Shown: piece after piece, positions 8,409-16,051 of the stretch
Numbering within the stretch: the first letter of the stretch is position 1
Layout: every line of letters begins with the position of its first letter
DNA from: Thermanaerothrix solaris
GTDB taxonomy: Bacteria; Chloroflexota; Anaerolineae; Anaerolineales; Anaerolineaceae
Direction of reading: 5' to 3'
Length of the DNA stretch: 64,000 nt
NCBI RefSeq assembly: GCF_032334255.1
Contig: NZ_JAUHMF010000001.1
Span: 186,001-250,000 of the forward strand
Made by a program: the position numbers and the translations under genes
The notes under the pieces: model-generated
Told to the model about the DNA's origin: nothing
Databases searched by the model: none
The model's input: only the letters and a program-made list of their open reading frames with translations

Positions 8409-9410
8409 CTATTTCCGGCGGCTTCTTGAAAGCAATGCCTGAAGAATAAACACCGCGATAAAAAACACCCAGGGGTGCGAAAGCCCCCAAAGGGCTCGTC
8501 GTCCCCACCGCCGCCAGTGCTCGATTTTTTCAGCGGCTCGTAGCGGAAGCGCAGGCTTTTGTTGCCAGTCCATTTCGCGAATCAAGGGAAGAAACCCCTG
8601 GTGCACGCAGCCTTCAAGGCTGAAGATGTAAATGTAATTCGTGTGTTGATAAGCCAGTAAGAGATCACGTTGTAACTCTGCCCAACTGAGGGGCCTAGTA
8701 TTGGCTACACCTTCTAAATCTACTCCCCCACCAGTACTGCCAACCCCAATGGCTTGAGCGTCAAAGGCATAACTCCATAAATAACCATCTCCCATAGGCC
8801 GAACGAAACTGGAATAAAGCATAAGGACTTCACGGTCAACGGTTAAATCCACGATCCCCAATAAACGTTGAATTAGCGACGAGTGGGCACGACGTTCATC
8901 AACAATCAGGGGAATTTGATACGATTCCACTTGGTAACCATCACGGTGGATGCGGTTAACGAGCAGTTGGTAGGCTTGGCGCCCGTAACTGCCGCGCCGA
9001 CGATTGAAGGCTTGCCGAGCGAGGTACCATGCCCCGTACCAGGTACCATGCCGAAGATATTCGATGACGCGGTAATCGGGTTCGATATCCAATCCAATCG
9101 CTTCCCACTGCAAATCGTATTCCCGGCTCCAGGCCTGGAATTGCTCGTAACGTTGGTAGGCTTGGTCAACATTATCTAAATTAAACCAATACCCCTGATC
9201 TTTAGGAAGCAAGAGCCATGCATGAACCGGAATATTTTCCCTGTTTAAGCGTCTGACAATATCCGCACGCTCAGGGCTCAGGTCGAGGATGCCAAGACTG
9301 ACGTGAGCGTTTAGAGTCTTTAGTTCGGGTATGAGTTCAGAAGTTTCAAACAATTTTTGTAGAGGATTATTTTCAAGTTCACAAAAGAAGGTGAGTACAG
9401 GTTTATTCAT
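8409..9410 (-). CDS. Uncharacterised TIM-barrel-like protein with a C-terminal membrane anchor
   Basis: A 333-residue protein I cannot name. The body (about 1-290) alternates beta-like hydrophobic strands and amphipathic helices, as in (beta/alpha)8 glycosidase-like barrels. Acidic IGLDIEP near residue 110 resembles the barrel-strand acid motif of GH18/GH25-like folds. A single hydrophobic segment (WVFFIAVFILQAL, about 314-326) is followed only by SRSRRK, so it is predicted tail-anchored, with no N-terminal signal peptide. If so the barrel faces the cytoplasm, which is odd for a polysaccharide enzyme. ATG at 9410 is preferred to an in-frame start at 9431 because GAGG lies 6 bases upstream. 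It follows the fructokinase gene on the same strand (33-base gap). Function is unknown; a barrel fold is an inference. Confidence 0.6.
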   Translation of the reverse strand: MNKPVLTFFCELENNPLQKLFETSELIPELKTLNAHVSLGILDLSPERADIVRRLNRENIPVHAWLLLPKDQGYWFNLDNVDQAYQRYEQFQAWSREYDLQWEAIGLDIEPDYRVIEYLRHGTWYGAWYLARQAFNRRRGSYGRQAYQLLVNRIHRDGYQVESYQIPLIVDERRAHSSLIQRLLGIVDLTVDREVLMLYSSFVRPMGDGYLWSYAFDAQAIGVGSTGGGVDLEGVANTRPLSWAELQRDLLLAYQHTNYIYIFSLEGCVHQGFLPLIREMDWQQKPALPLRAAEKIEHWRRWGRRALWGLSHPWVFFIAVFILQALLSRSRRK

Positions 9411-9443
9411 TATCGCCTCGATGAGAAGCACAGATTGGGAAGG

Positions 9444-10343
9444 TTAGTTTTCCGACGCTTGTTGTGCTAAGGCAATCGCACCTAGAACGCCCGTTAAACT
9501 GCCCAATTTGGGGGGGACGATGTAAGAATCCGTCTCTTCAAGGAGCGCCCTGGCCTGGATATAGCCATTTAACAAGGTGCGAGTGAGGTCTCGAATCCTG
9601 GGGAAGAGGTGGGTTTGCTGCATAACCCCACCCCCCAAGATTATCCGTTGGGGAGAAACGACACAAATAATGGTTTGTAAAGCCAAAGCAATATAGTTTG
9701 CTTCCAGATCCCAAATGGGATGATTAGAGGGCACGGTTTCTGGATTTTGTCCCAAGCGCGCTTGCAGGGCTGGGCCGCTGGCTAAACCCTCAAAGCAATC
9801 GCCGTGAAAAGGGCAAATGCCGGGAAAGGGATCTTTCGTTAAATCGTGAGGGAGGGGTATGTGCCCCATTTCAGGGTGTAATAGGCCGTGAAACGGACGT
9901 CCCTGAACGATCAGACCACCCCCAATTCCAGTGCCAACGGTAATATAAACGTAATCTGAAAGTCCTGTAGCACTTCCCCAGATACCTTCGGCTAATGCGG
10001 CGCCGTTTACGTCGGTATCAATGACCACCGGACATCCGGTACGGGCAAGGAGTACATCTCGGATAGCGACATTTTGCCAGCCAGGTTTAGGCGTGGAGGT
10101 AATAAATCCATACGTGGGTGAGTGGGGATCAAGGTCTAAGGGGCCAAAACTGGCAATTCCAATGCCATGGAGACGGGTTTGGGTTTGAACCATAAATTGG
10201 TTGAAGAATTCAGCAGCGCGGGTGAGCGTTTCTTCGGGGGTTGTGGTGGGGAAGCGCGCTTGTGCTAGGAGTTCGTCGGGGCCGGAACCTACTGCACAAA
10301 TGAATTTGGTGCCACCGGCTTCGATACCACCGAAAAGGGGCAT
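9444..10343 (-). CDS. ROK-family fructokinase
   Basis: A 299-residue sugar kinase, probably ATP:D-fructose 6-phosphotransferase. It shows the phosphate loop GIEAGGTK (6-13), the catalytic-Asp segment DTDVNGAALAEG (109-120), the adenosine-site ITVGTGIGGG (134-143), and a zinc site built from the HPEMGH stretch plus Cys177, His180 and Cys183. This zinc arrangement and the GIEAGGTK start match the fructokinase branch of the ROK family rather than glucokinase or NagC repressors; there is no helix-turn-helix. The product, fructose 6-phosphate, enters the Tal-Pgi/Tkt pathway encoded just upstream on the other strand. It is likely co-transcribed with the tail-anchored protein behind it. Mannose or glucosamine as alternative substrates cannot be excluded. 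Confidence 0.87.
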   Translation of the reverse strand: MPLFGGIEAGGTKFICAVGSGPDELLAQARFPTTTPEETLTRAAEFFNQFMVQTQTRLHGIGIASFGPLDLDPHSPTYGFITSTPKPGWQNVAIRDVLLARTGCPVVIDTDVNGAALAEGIWGSATGLSDYVYITVGTGIGGGLIVQGRPFHGLLHPEMGHIPLPHDLTKDPFPGICPFHGDCFEGLASGPALQARLGQNPETVPSNHPIWDLEANYIALALQTIICVVSPQRIILGGGVMQQTHLFPRIRDLTRTLLNGYIQARALLEETDSYIVPPKLGSLTGVLGAIALAQQASEN

Positions 10344-10546
10344 AGATCACCTCATCTAAAGAGATTGGATGAGAGAATTGCCTGCCGTAAAGGATGGGGA
10401 GAAGGGATAAACCCCAAAGGTTGGACTATTGGTATAACAGCGGGGAGCTCTTGTCCAGCCAGGCACGAGAGCATTCGAGTTGCCTTTCAGGGTAGGGCTT
10501 GTTTCAATCTTATCATAAAAATCAAAGCAGAAAGTGTGAGGGATCC

Positions 10547-11725
10547 ATGGATATTTTTGCCAAATGTTACGACTTTACGATTGCAAAGCAAGCCATTGAG
10601 CAGGGGATTTATCCTTATTTCATCCCAATGGCGGAAAATGAGGGGACAGAAGTCGTCTTTGAAGGTAAACGTCTGATCATGTGTGGGTCAAATAACTATC
10701 TGGGGTTAACAACTGACCCGCGGGTGAAAAAAGCAGCATGTGAGGCGATTGAACGGTTTGGCACCAGTTGCACCGGATCGCGTTTTCTCAACGGCACCTT
10801 GGCATTGCATGAACAACTTGAGCGTGAGTTAGCCGATTGGGTGGGAAAAGAAGCCGCATTGGTATTTTCTACCGGTATGCAAACCAACCTGGGCACAATC
10901 AGCGCTTTGGTTGGCCGCAATGATGTGGTGATTCTGGATAAAGATGACCATGCCAGTATCGTTGATGGCGCGCGTTTGGGATTTGGGAAAATTGAACGCT
11001 TCCGCCATAATGATGTTGAGCATTTAGAGCGCGTTCTTCGCTCCCTTCCCGAAGAAAGCGGTAAATTAATCGTAGTTGATGGCTTGTTCAGCATGGGAGG
11101 AGACATAGCTCCCTTGCCTGATATTGTGGCAGTTGCACGCAAGTATGGTGCGCGAGTTATGGTGGATGATGCCCATGGCATGGGAGTTTTGGGCGGCGGA
11201 CGTGGTACAGCGGCACACTTTGGAGTAACCGATGAAGTGGATTTGATCATGTCAACTTTCAGTAAGTCCTTTGCTTCATTGGGGGGCTTTGTGGCGGGTG
11301 ATGAGCAGGTCATTCACTATGTCAAGCACCATGCGCGCGCACTCATATTTAGCGCCAGCATTCCGGCCTCTAATGCGATAGCGGCCTTAACGGCTTTACG
11401 CATTATGCGTGAAGAGCCCGAGCGGATTGAGCGAGTCAATAAAATTGGTGAACGCATGCGGAATGCGTTCCGCGAAATGGGATTCAATATCGGTAATTCT
11501 CAATCCCCAATCGTTCCTATTATTATAGGGGATGATGAAAAAACGTTTCTCACGTGGCGTTTGCTATTTGAAAATGGAGTCTTTGTCAATCCGGTCATCA
11601 GTCCGGCGGTTCCACCAGGAATGCAGTTATTGCGCACCAGTTATATGGCGACACACACGGATGAGCAGTTGGACCGGGTTTTAGAAATTTTCTACAGAGT
11701 TGGAAAAATGGTTGGGTTAATTTGA
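10547..11725 (+). CDS. PLP-dependent alpha-oxoamine synthase, closest in character to bacterial serine palmitoyltransferase
   Basis: A 392-residue fold-type I PLP enzyme joining an amino acid to an acyl-CoA with loss of CO2. Key sites: CGSNNYLGLT (46-55), TGSRFLNGTLALHEQLE (76-92), ring-stacking His135 in DKDDHASIVDG, cofactor Asp207 and His210 in VMVDDAHGMG, and Schiff-base Lys240 in STFSKSFASLGG. Features such as the xGSNxYLGLT...CxGSRFLNGT series and FxNPVxxPAVPPG at the C end resemble SPT more than BioF or Kbl, but substrate choice cannot be read from sequence alone. ATG at 10547 has GTGAGGG just upstream. A 203-base gap separates it from the divergent fructokinase; I see no gene there. 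If SPT, it starts sphingolipid synthesis; no other sphingolipid gene is nearby. Confidence 0.75.
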   Translation: MDIFAKCYDFTIAKQAIEQGIYPYFIPMAENEGTEVVFEGKRLIMCGSNNYLGLTTDPRVKKAACEAIERFGTSCTGSRFLNGTLALHEQLERELADWVGKEAALVFSTGMQTNLGTISALVGRNDVVILDKDDHASIVDGARLGFGKIERFRHNDVEHLERVLRSLPEESGKLIVVDGLFSMGGDIAPLPDIVAVARKYGARVMVDDAHGMGVLGGGRGTAAHFGVTDEVDLIMSTFSKSFASLGGFVAGDEQVIHYVKHHARALIFSASIPASNAIAALTALRIMREEPERIERVNKIGERMRNAFREMGFNIGNSQSPIVPIIIGDDEKTFLTWRLLFENGVFVNPVISPAVPPGMQLLRTSYMATHTDEQLDRVLEIFYRVGKMVGLI

Positions 11726-11754
11726 GTCGTTGCCCAATTGACACAAACGATAAG

Positions 11755-11779
11755 GAGGCGTAGGGGTTTCCTACGCCTC
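11755..11779. terminator. Stem-loop between convergent genes (likely bidirectional terminator)
   Basis: A 10-bp perfect stem (11755-11764 with 11770-11779) closes a 5-base loop 30 bases after the oxoamine synthase stop. It overlaps the last codons and stop of the minus-strand DegV gene. The T tract on either side is weak, so termination efficiency is uncertain. Confidence 0.5.
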
Positions 11780-12622
11780 GGTTGTTAAGTGAGGGTCGGC
11801 AATGAAAAGAATACCGATAGTATCGGGACCACAATGACTGGAAATGGTCGCTCCGGCTTGGGTGATACAGATTTCTTCAATTGGGGCCATAGACTGAACT
11901 GCCTTGGCCAGGTAATTGGCATCCTCATCACACCCGGTATGAGTTACAAACACGCGATGAGAATCTAGGTAAGGCAGGTGAGAGCGAAAATCTTCAAGCA
12001 TGGAATCTAAGGCTTTCCGACGCGTTCCGCGGATTTTAGCCTTGACGCCAAGGGTGCCATCAGGGCGTACCTCGATAATGGGGCGAATCTTCAATACACT
12101 GCCTACAATGGCCTGCAAGGCTGTACAGCGTCCGCCTTTGTAGAGGTATTCCATGGTCTCTATGACAAAGGAGGTATGGACGCGAGGCACCGTAGCCTGA
12201 ATCTCTCGGACTATATCGTCGGCTGTCCAGCCCTGATTGCGCAGTTCCGCCGCTTTAAGAACCAGTAGCCCAATACCGGTTGAAAGATTTTTGGAGTCAA
12301 TTATGTGAATGCGTTTTTGAGGTAGTTGGTGAGCGGCTAAAATCCCATTGGGTAGTGTCGCTGAGAGTTTTGAGGAAATCCCAATATAAATAATCTCATC
12401 TGCGGGCTCAAAAAATTCCAAAAATTCCTTAATCGAAGGGGCAGAGGTTTTTGGGAGTTCTCCGGTTTTCGATACCAGATTAAAGAGTTCTTGTGGAGAA
12501 ATTGAGCCATCAGGTATGGTACGGTTATCTATAAAGACTTGCAGGGGAAGCACCCGGATATTAAACCTAGAAATTAATTCGGGGCTCAGATCAGCACAAC
12601 TGTCGGTTACAATATCCACCAT
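11771..12622 (-). CDS. DegV family fatty-acid-binding protein
   Basis: A 283-residue two-domain DegV protein. Diagnostic features are the N-terminal VDIVTDSCADLSPEL (the Asp/Ser-rich lipid-carboxylate loop), VLPLQVFID, a TSAPS loop (TSAPSIKEF) that holds the fatty-acid head group, and the ETMEYLYKGGR region of the second domain. In Firmicutes such proteins (FakB) present fatty acids to the FakA kinase for phospholipid synthesis. No fakA is visible here, so the partner must be elsewhere. It is transcribed alone, divergent from the HAD gene with a 72-base gap. Its stop lies inside the stem-loop shared with the upstream convergent gene. Role in exogenous lipid use is family knowledge, not seen directly. 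Confidence 0.9.
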   Translation of the reverse strand: MVDIVTDSCADLSPELISRFNIRVLPLQVFIDNRTIPDGSISPQELFNLVSKTGELPKTSAPSIKEFLEFFEPADEIIYIGISSKLSATLPNGILAAHQLPQKRIHIIDSKNLSTGIGLLVLKAAELRNQGWTADDIVREIQATVPRVHTSFVIETMEYLYKGGRCTALQAIVGSVLKIRPIIEVRPDGTLGVKAKIRGTRRKALDSMLEDFRSHLPYLDSHRVFVTHTGCDEDANYLAKAVQSMAPIEEICITQAGATISSHCGPDTIGILFIADPHLTTEA

Positions 12623-12694
12623 ATAAAAACACCCTCCCTGAGGATTTCGGGCTAATTATAGTCTATGTTGGAAAATGGGTTGAGGAGAGTTGTG

Positions 12695-13963
12695 ATGAAC
12701 GAGGAATTATCTATCTATCTTTTTGACCTGGATGGGGTTTTGATTCAACCCGGGGGCTACCGCCGTGCTTTGAGAGATACGATCAATGATTGGGCTGGCC
12801 GCATGGGGATAACGCACGATGTTGCGCCAAATGAAGAGGACATTGCGTTATTAGAAGCGCAAGGTGTTACCAGTGAATGGGATATGATCCCTTTTTCATT
12901 GGCGTTGACTATTGAGTCCTGGTGGAATAGTCATCCTGAGATCATGCTTCCTGAAGATTTGAACCAGGCTATATCTGTGATGAGCCAAGCCTCTCGTAAT
13001 GAAGTACCTCGGCCTAGATACAATTGGGCTTTTATGGAATTGGGCAAGCAACGGGTTTCGGGTTATCCATTAGTTGAAGGTTTGGGGTTGAAAAAAGAAG
13101 AAGAGTGGATGAAAGAGAGATTTCCGCGCTTATCCCGACACCCGTTATTGGATACGTTGTTCTCGTCAACCCGCGATATTTTACGGCATCTCCCTAATCG
13201 AGATTTTCAGGTACGCGTCTTAGGAAGTGAGATTTTTGAGTCCACATATCAGATGGCAGCGCCTTTTATGACGCATTCCTACCTGGCAACTTGGGATCGT
13301 CCGTTAGTGGAGAAGGGTCTTCTGACTGAGGTATTTAAGAGAGGTAATAGTTGGGGTGCAGTAATTACTGCACGACCCTCCCGCTCTCCTTTACCTTCCC
13401 CAAACCGCCTAGTGGGGTATAGTCCTGAGGCTGAAATCGCAGTGGGATTAATCGAACTGGACGGGATACCGGTGGTTGGCCATGGTGCGCTGACCTACAT
13501 TGCTGAGCATTTGGAAATCCACGCGGAGCAATTGCTTAAGCCCTCGCCCTTCCAGGCCCTGGCGGCTATCATGGCGGCTCTAAGTGGTGATGCGTTAATA
13601 GGGCTATTATGGGCATACCAAGTTTATGCCAAGCCGTCCTGGGGCACTAATAGTTATCTGGACCTGCTGGTAGATAAATATCGCTCGCGGTTTCCACAGT
13701 TACCTTCTGGTTTAACGGTGCATGTTTTTGAGGATTCGCCTATTGGCATCCAGGCAAGCCGGCGATCAACCCAATTTTTAGGCAAGTTGGGTTGTTGGGT
13801 TGATCTTCACGCCTGGGGGATCTCACGCCAGCCCGCTAAAATTCAAGCCTTGGTGGAGCAAGGGGCGCAGGTCTTTCCCGATGTAAACCAGGCTTTGGAG
13901 GCTGTGCTGGCCCGCCAAAATCACAGAAAACGAGCACCGGTTGAGGAGGTAGACTCAACCTGA
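12695..13963 (+). CDS. HAD-superfamily hydrolase, unusual long form
   Basis: A 422-residue HAD-like protein. Motif I is clear (LFDLDGVLIQ, with both Asp), and VFEDSPIGIQAS near the C end is a motif IV-type loop. Between them lies about 300 residues rather than the roughly 150 of usual phosphatases, so it carries a large cap or insert that I do not recognise. Motifs II and III are not obvious to me: VITARPSRS near 225 could be motif II (T) in spirit. A phosphatase or mutase acting on a sugar or nucleotide phosphate is plausible but unproven. ATG at 12695 follows GAGGAGAG and is preferred to the upstream in-frame ATG at 12665. The gene end overlaps the convergent membrane protein by 43 bases. 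Confidence 0.7.
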   Translation: MNEELSIYLFDLDGVLIQPGGYRRALRDTINDWAGRMGITHDVAPNEEDIALLEAQGVTSEWDMIPFSLALTIESWWNSHPEIMLPEDLNQAISVMSQASRNEVPRPRYNWAFMELGKQRVSGYPLVEGLGLKKEEEWMKERFPRLSRHPLLDTLFSSTRDILRHLPNRDFQVRVLGSEIFESTYQMAAPFMTHSYLATWDRPLVEKGLLTEVFKRGNSWGAVITARPSRSPLPSPNRLVGYSPEAEIAVGLIELDGIPVVGHGALTYIAEHLEIHAEQLLKPSPFQALAAIMAALSGDALIGLLWAYQVYAKPSWGTNSYLDLLVDKYRSRFPQLPSGLTVHVFEDSPIGIQASRRSTQFLGKLGCWVDLHAWGISRQPAKIQALVEQGAQVFPDVNQALEAVLARQNHRKRAPVEEVDST

Positions 13964-14655
13964 GCATCTTCATCCACATAAACAGGTTCGCGGTGTGACG
14001 GTGTGGCCTGAACCGGGGGCTTATATCGAAAAGATGCGCTTGAGGTTATTGGTACCGCAGTACGTTGAGTGTTTGCATTGGGCATGCGCTCATGTGCACG
14101 AGAACCTACCTGGGGGTGTATTGGCTTGGGGAATGACGGTTGACTTGCCAAGAGACGCTGGCCAGCGAGCGTGAGTGTGCCAATGAGGAGGATCCGGGTT
14201 ACCCAAACCAAGATGGCAATAAACAACGGCACCACCTGGATCAGCAGATCAGCGTTAATGAATGCACTAGCACGGGGAGTATGTTCAACCAAAGCCAGTG
14301 AGACGCTCCACCAAGTTAGAACGGCATTCATGGTTGCCGCCAGTAGCCAAGCACCGAAGAGGAACCAGATACCCCGATTCTGAGCAACGTCGTCATCTGG
14401 GAGAAACAAACGGGCGATGCCGGCGAAGTCAATGCTGCAGAAAGCGACGGCGAGGATCATTGCCCAGGAAAGTGGCCCAAAAGAAAGGTCACCTAAGAGA
14501 TCATGCAACGCTACAAAAGTAGTGCTGTAGTTAAATAGTTCAAAACCTATCAGCGCCACCAACAGCAAAACCCCAAAGAAAATCCCTCGGTGGCGGTGAA
14601 ATACGGTGGGAAGGCTTTCGAACCAAGTGTTAATCGTGTGAGTCAAGAGGGTCAT
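13921..14655 (-). CDS. Uncharacterised four-helix membrane protein with a disordered tail
   Basis: A 244-residue protein with about four hydrophobic helices (roughly residues 25-45, 62-80, 95-118 and 138-160). A hydrophilic Pro/Ser/Thr-rich C-terminal tail of about 75 residues follows (from LASQPSFPKP onward) that looks disordered. I do not recognise a family. It has its own well-formed promoter, described separately, and a strong GGAGGTGAG ribosome site before ATG at 14655, so it is a genuine single-gene unit. Its last 43 bases overlap the convergent HAD gene. An integral-membrane role is supported by hydrophobicity only. Confidence 0.65.
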   Translation of the reverse strand: MTLLTHTINTWFESLPTVFHRHRGIFFGVLLLVALIGFELFNYSTTFVALHDLLGDLSFGPLSWAMILAVAFCSIDFAGIARLFLPDDDVAQNRGIWFLFGAWLLAATMNAVLTWWSVSLALVEHTPRASAFINADLLIQVVPLFIAILVWVTRILLIGTLTLAGQRLLASQPSFPKPIHPQVGSRAHERMPNANTQRTAVPITSSASFRYKPPVQATPSHREPVYVDEDAQVESTSSTGARFL

Positions 14656-14689
14656 CTTTACTCACCTCCAAATGATCCTGTTTTTTGCA

Positions 14690-14718
14690 ATTATAGAATA
14701 TACGTTCTATTTCGTCAA
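14690..14718 (-). promoter_or_regulatory. Sigma-70-type promoter of the four-helix membrane protein
   Basis: Minus strand reads -35 TTGACG (14718-14713), a 17-base spacer, and -10 TATAAT (14695-14690), 34 bases before the ATG at 14655. Near-consensus boxes at ideal spacing. A dyad lies across the spacer. Confidence 0.75.
14693..14710. promoter_or_regulatory. Dyad ATAGAA-N6-TTCTAT in the promoter spacer
   Basis: Perfect 6-bp half sites (14693-14698 and 14705-14710) cover the -10 edge and half of the spacer of the minus-strand promoter. They lie between the divergent membrane-protein and methyltransferase genes. The position fits a repressor or spacer-acting activator site; the binding protein is unknown. 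Confidence 0.45.
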
Positions 14719-14758
14719 GCGGTTAAAAAATATTCATTTGCAAGTACAATAAAGAGGC

Positions 14759-15322
14759 ATGAGGGAAAATGTCCATTTTGAATGGCTAGCGCCATGGTAT
14801 GAAAAAATCTTCAAGCCACCCCCTCGGGAAGAGATTGAACGTCTTTTACAATTGCCTACATCGGGTTGGTTGTTGGATGTGGGAGGGGGAACGGGGCGGG
14901 TTACTTCCTCATTGGTGGCTGTTGCTCGAAGGGTTATAGTTTTGGATTTATCTATGGGAATGTTACGTCAGGCGAGGCTTAAACCCGCTCTTTTACCAGT
15001 GCGGGCCCAAGCTGAATTTCTACCCTTTCAAGCCCATACCTTTGACCGAATTTTGATGGTAGATACCTTTCATCATCTCGCGGACCAAAGAAGAGCCCTG
15101 GAGGAGCTGTTGCGTATATTGGCCTTTGGCGGCGTGCTGATGATTGAAGAGCCGAATTATCATCACCCCTTGGTTAAACTCATTGCTCTTTTTGAGCGCG
15201 TGATGGGAATGAATAGCCATTTTGTTTATGGTGAAAATATTGAAAGCGCACTCAGGCAAATGGGTTACGCACCGGAGTACCGTATAGATGGGGCTATAAT
15301 CCGAATAGTGGTGAGAACGTGA
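14759..15322 (+). CDS. Class I SAM-dependent methyltransferase
   Basis: A 187-residue small methyltransferase of the UbiE/Methyltransf_11 type. Motif I is LLDVGGGTGRVT (about 40-51), the acidic end of strand 2 is VIVLDLSMGML, motif II-like is FDRILMVDTFHHL and motif III-like is LAFGGVLMIEEP. It is short for the family. The substrate is not predictable; the neighbour 16 bases downstream is an SCP2 lipid-binding protein, which makes a lipid or quinone substrate a reasonable guess. A TACAAT box lies only 8 bases before the ATG, so the leader may be very short. AAAGAGG is closer to the start than usual. Confidence 0.85.
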   Translation: MRENVHFEWLAPWYEKIFKPPPREEIERLLQLPTSGWLLDVGGGTGRVTSSLVAVARRVIVLDLSMGMLRQARLKPALLPVRAQAEFLPFQAHTFDRILMVDTFHHLADQRRALEELLRILAFGGVLMIEEPNYHHPLVKLIALFERVMGMNSHFVYGENIESALRQMGYAPEYRIDGAIIRIVVRT

Positions 15323-15338
15323 AACAAAAGGAGGGCCT

Positions 15339-15704
15339 ATGGATGAGATTACAATTCGCGATATAATGCTGAATCTCCCTCGAGCTTTCTCCCCGGAAAA
15401 CGCCCAGGATGTTCGCGCTGTTGTTCAGTTGCATGTTACTGGTGACGAGCCCGGCGATTGGGTTATTCGCATTCAGGAAGGCCAATGTGAAGTGAACGAA
15501 GGACAGGTTGCAGGTGCGGACCTTGTTTTTACAGCAGAAGCCCGCGACCTGTTGGAAATGCTGCATGGTCGGCTGAATCCCTTAAGTGCTTATATGATGG
15601 GGCGCCTTGATTTTAGGGGGAACAGCACATTAGCCATGAAATTGCCATCTCTTTTTGCCAAGGGGATGGCATATCTTAAGCAACAGCGTGGCCAGGATCA
15701 ATAA
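15339..15704 (+). CDS. SCP2 sterol-carrier-like lipid-binding protein
   Basis: A 121-residue single SCP2 domain. The characteristic pattern is seen: beta strands VVQLHVTGDEPGDWVIRIQEGQCEV, the acidic turn GADLVFTAEARDLLEMLHGRLNP, and the MMGRLDFRGNSTLAMKLPSLF end that forms the lipid-tunnel helices. It has no signal or membrane segment, so it is cytosolic. The preceding methyltransferase gene is 16 bases upstream with AAAAGGAGG between, so the two form an operon. The stop overlaps the end of the convergent DUF59 gene by 7 bases. A lipid-transfer or substrate-presenting role is family inference. Confidence 0.85.
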   Translation: MDEITIRDIMLNLPRAFSPENAQDVRAVVQLHVTGDEPGDWVIRIQEGQCEVNEGQVAGADLVFTAEARDLLEMLHGRLNPLSAYMMGRLDFRGNSTLAMKLPSLFAKGMAYLKQQRGQDQ

Positions 15705-16051
15705 AGACCCCACCCTAAGTCAATCCCTTCTTCCATCATGGAGAAGTCCCACATTTCCATGCCGAGTTCAATGAAGGTGGGAAGCCCTAATGCTTCTTCG
15801 GCTTTTTGGCGAGTCATTTCGATCAAAGCGGGGCCATAGGGGCAGAAGGGTGTCGTTAAGATCATGCGAATCATCACTTGGTCGGGTTCGATCCGAACAT
15901 TACGAATCAACCCCAATTGAATAACATTTAGACCGATTTCGGGGTCAATAATCTCGCGCAGTGCATCACGTAATTTATTGCAGGCTTCAGGATGGGTGGC
16001 TTCAGCGTCCCACACGGGACGATTCGTTCCGGGTTGAGAGGGATTTTCCAT
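15698..16051 (-). CDS. DUF59/MIP18-family Fe-S assembly factor (SufT/PaaD-like)
   Basis: A 117-residue protein with the DUF59 core: LREIIDPEIGLNVIQLGLIRNV near 30-51 (the DPE...N...LGL signature) and LTTPFCPYGPALIEMTRQKAEE with the conserved Cys near 79. Members help maturation of Fe-S proteins, often next to suf genes. Its start lies 50 bases inside the end of the SufR-like gene, so the two are translationally coupled. They sit beside and divergent to the sufCBDSU cluster, which supports an Fe-S role. The N-terminal 25 residues are extra and variable. Not PaaD itself, since there are no phenylacetate genes. Confidence 0.88.
   Translation of the reverse strand: MENPSQPGTNRPVWDAEATHPEACNKLRDALREIIDPEIGLNVIQLGLIRNVRIEPDQVMIRMILTTPFCPYGPALIEMTRQKAEEALGLPTFIELGMEMWDFSMMEEGIDLGWGLY

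Noticed and set aside
8390..8412. Possible terminator after the transaldolase-PGI gene
   Set aside because: Only a 5-bp stem with no T run; too weak to list as a feature.
9022..9052. Direct repeat of GGTACCATGCC
   Set aside because: Falls in coding sequence and corresponds to a repeated W-Y-G-x-W-Y peptide; two copies only.
10365..10676. Open frame of 103 codons upstream of the oxoamine synthase
   Set aside because: It overlaps the real gene in another frame, has no good ribosome site, and its sequence is low-complexity shadow-like.
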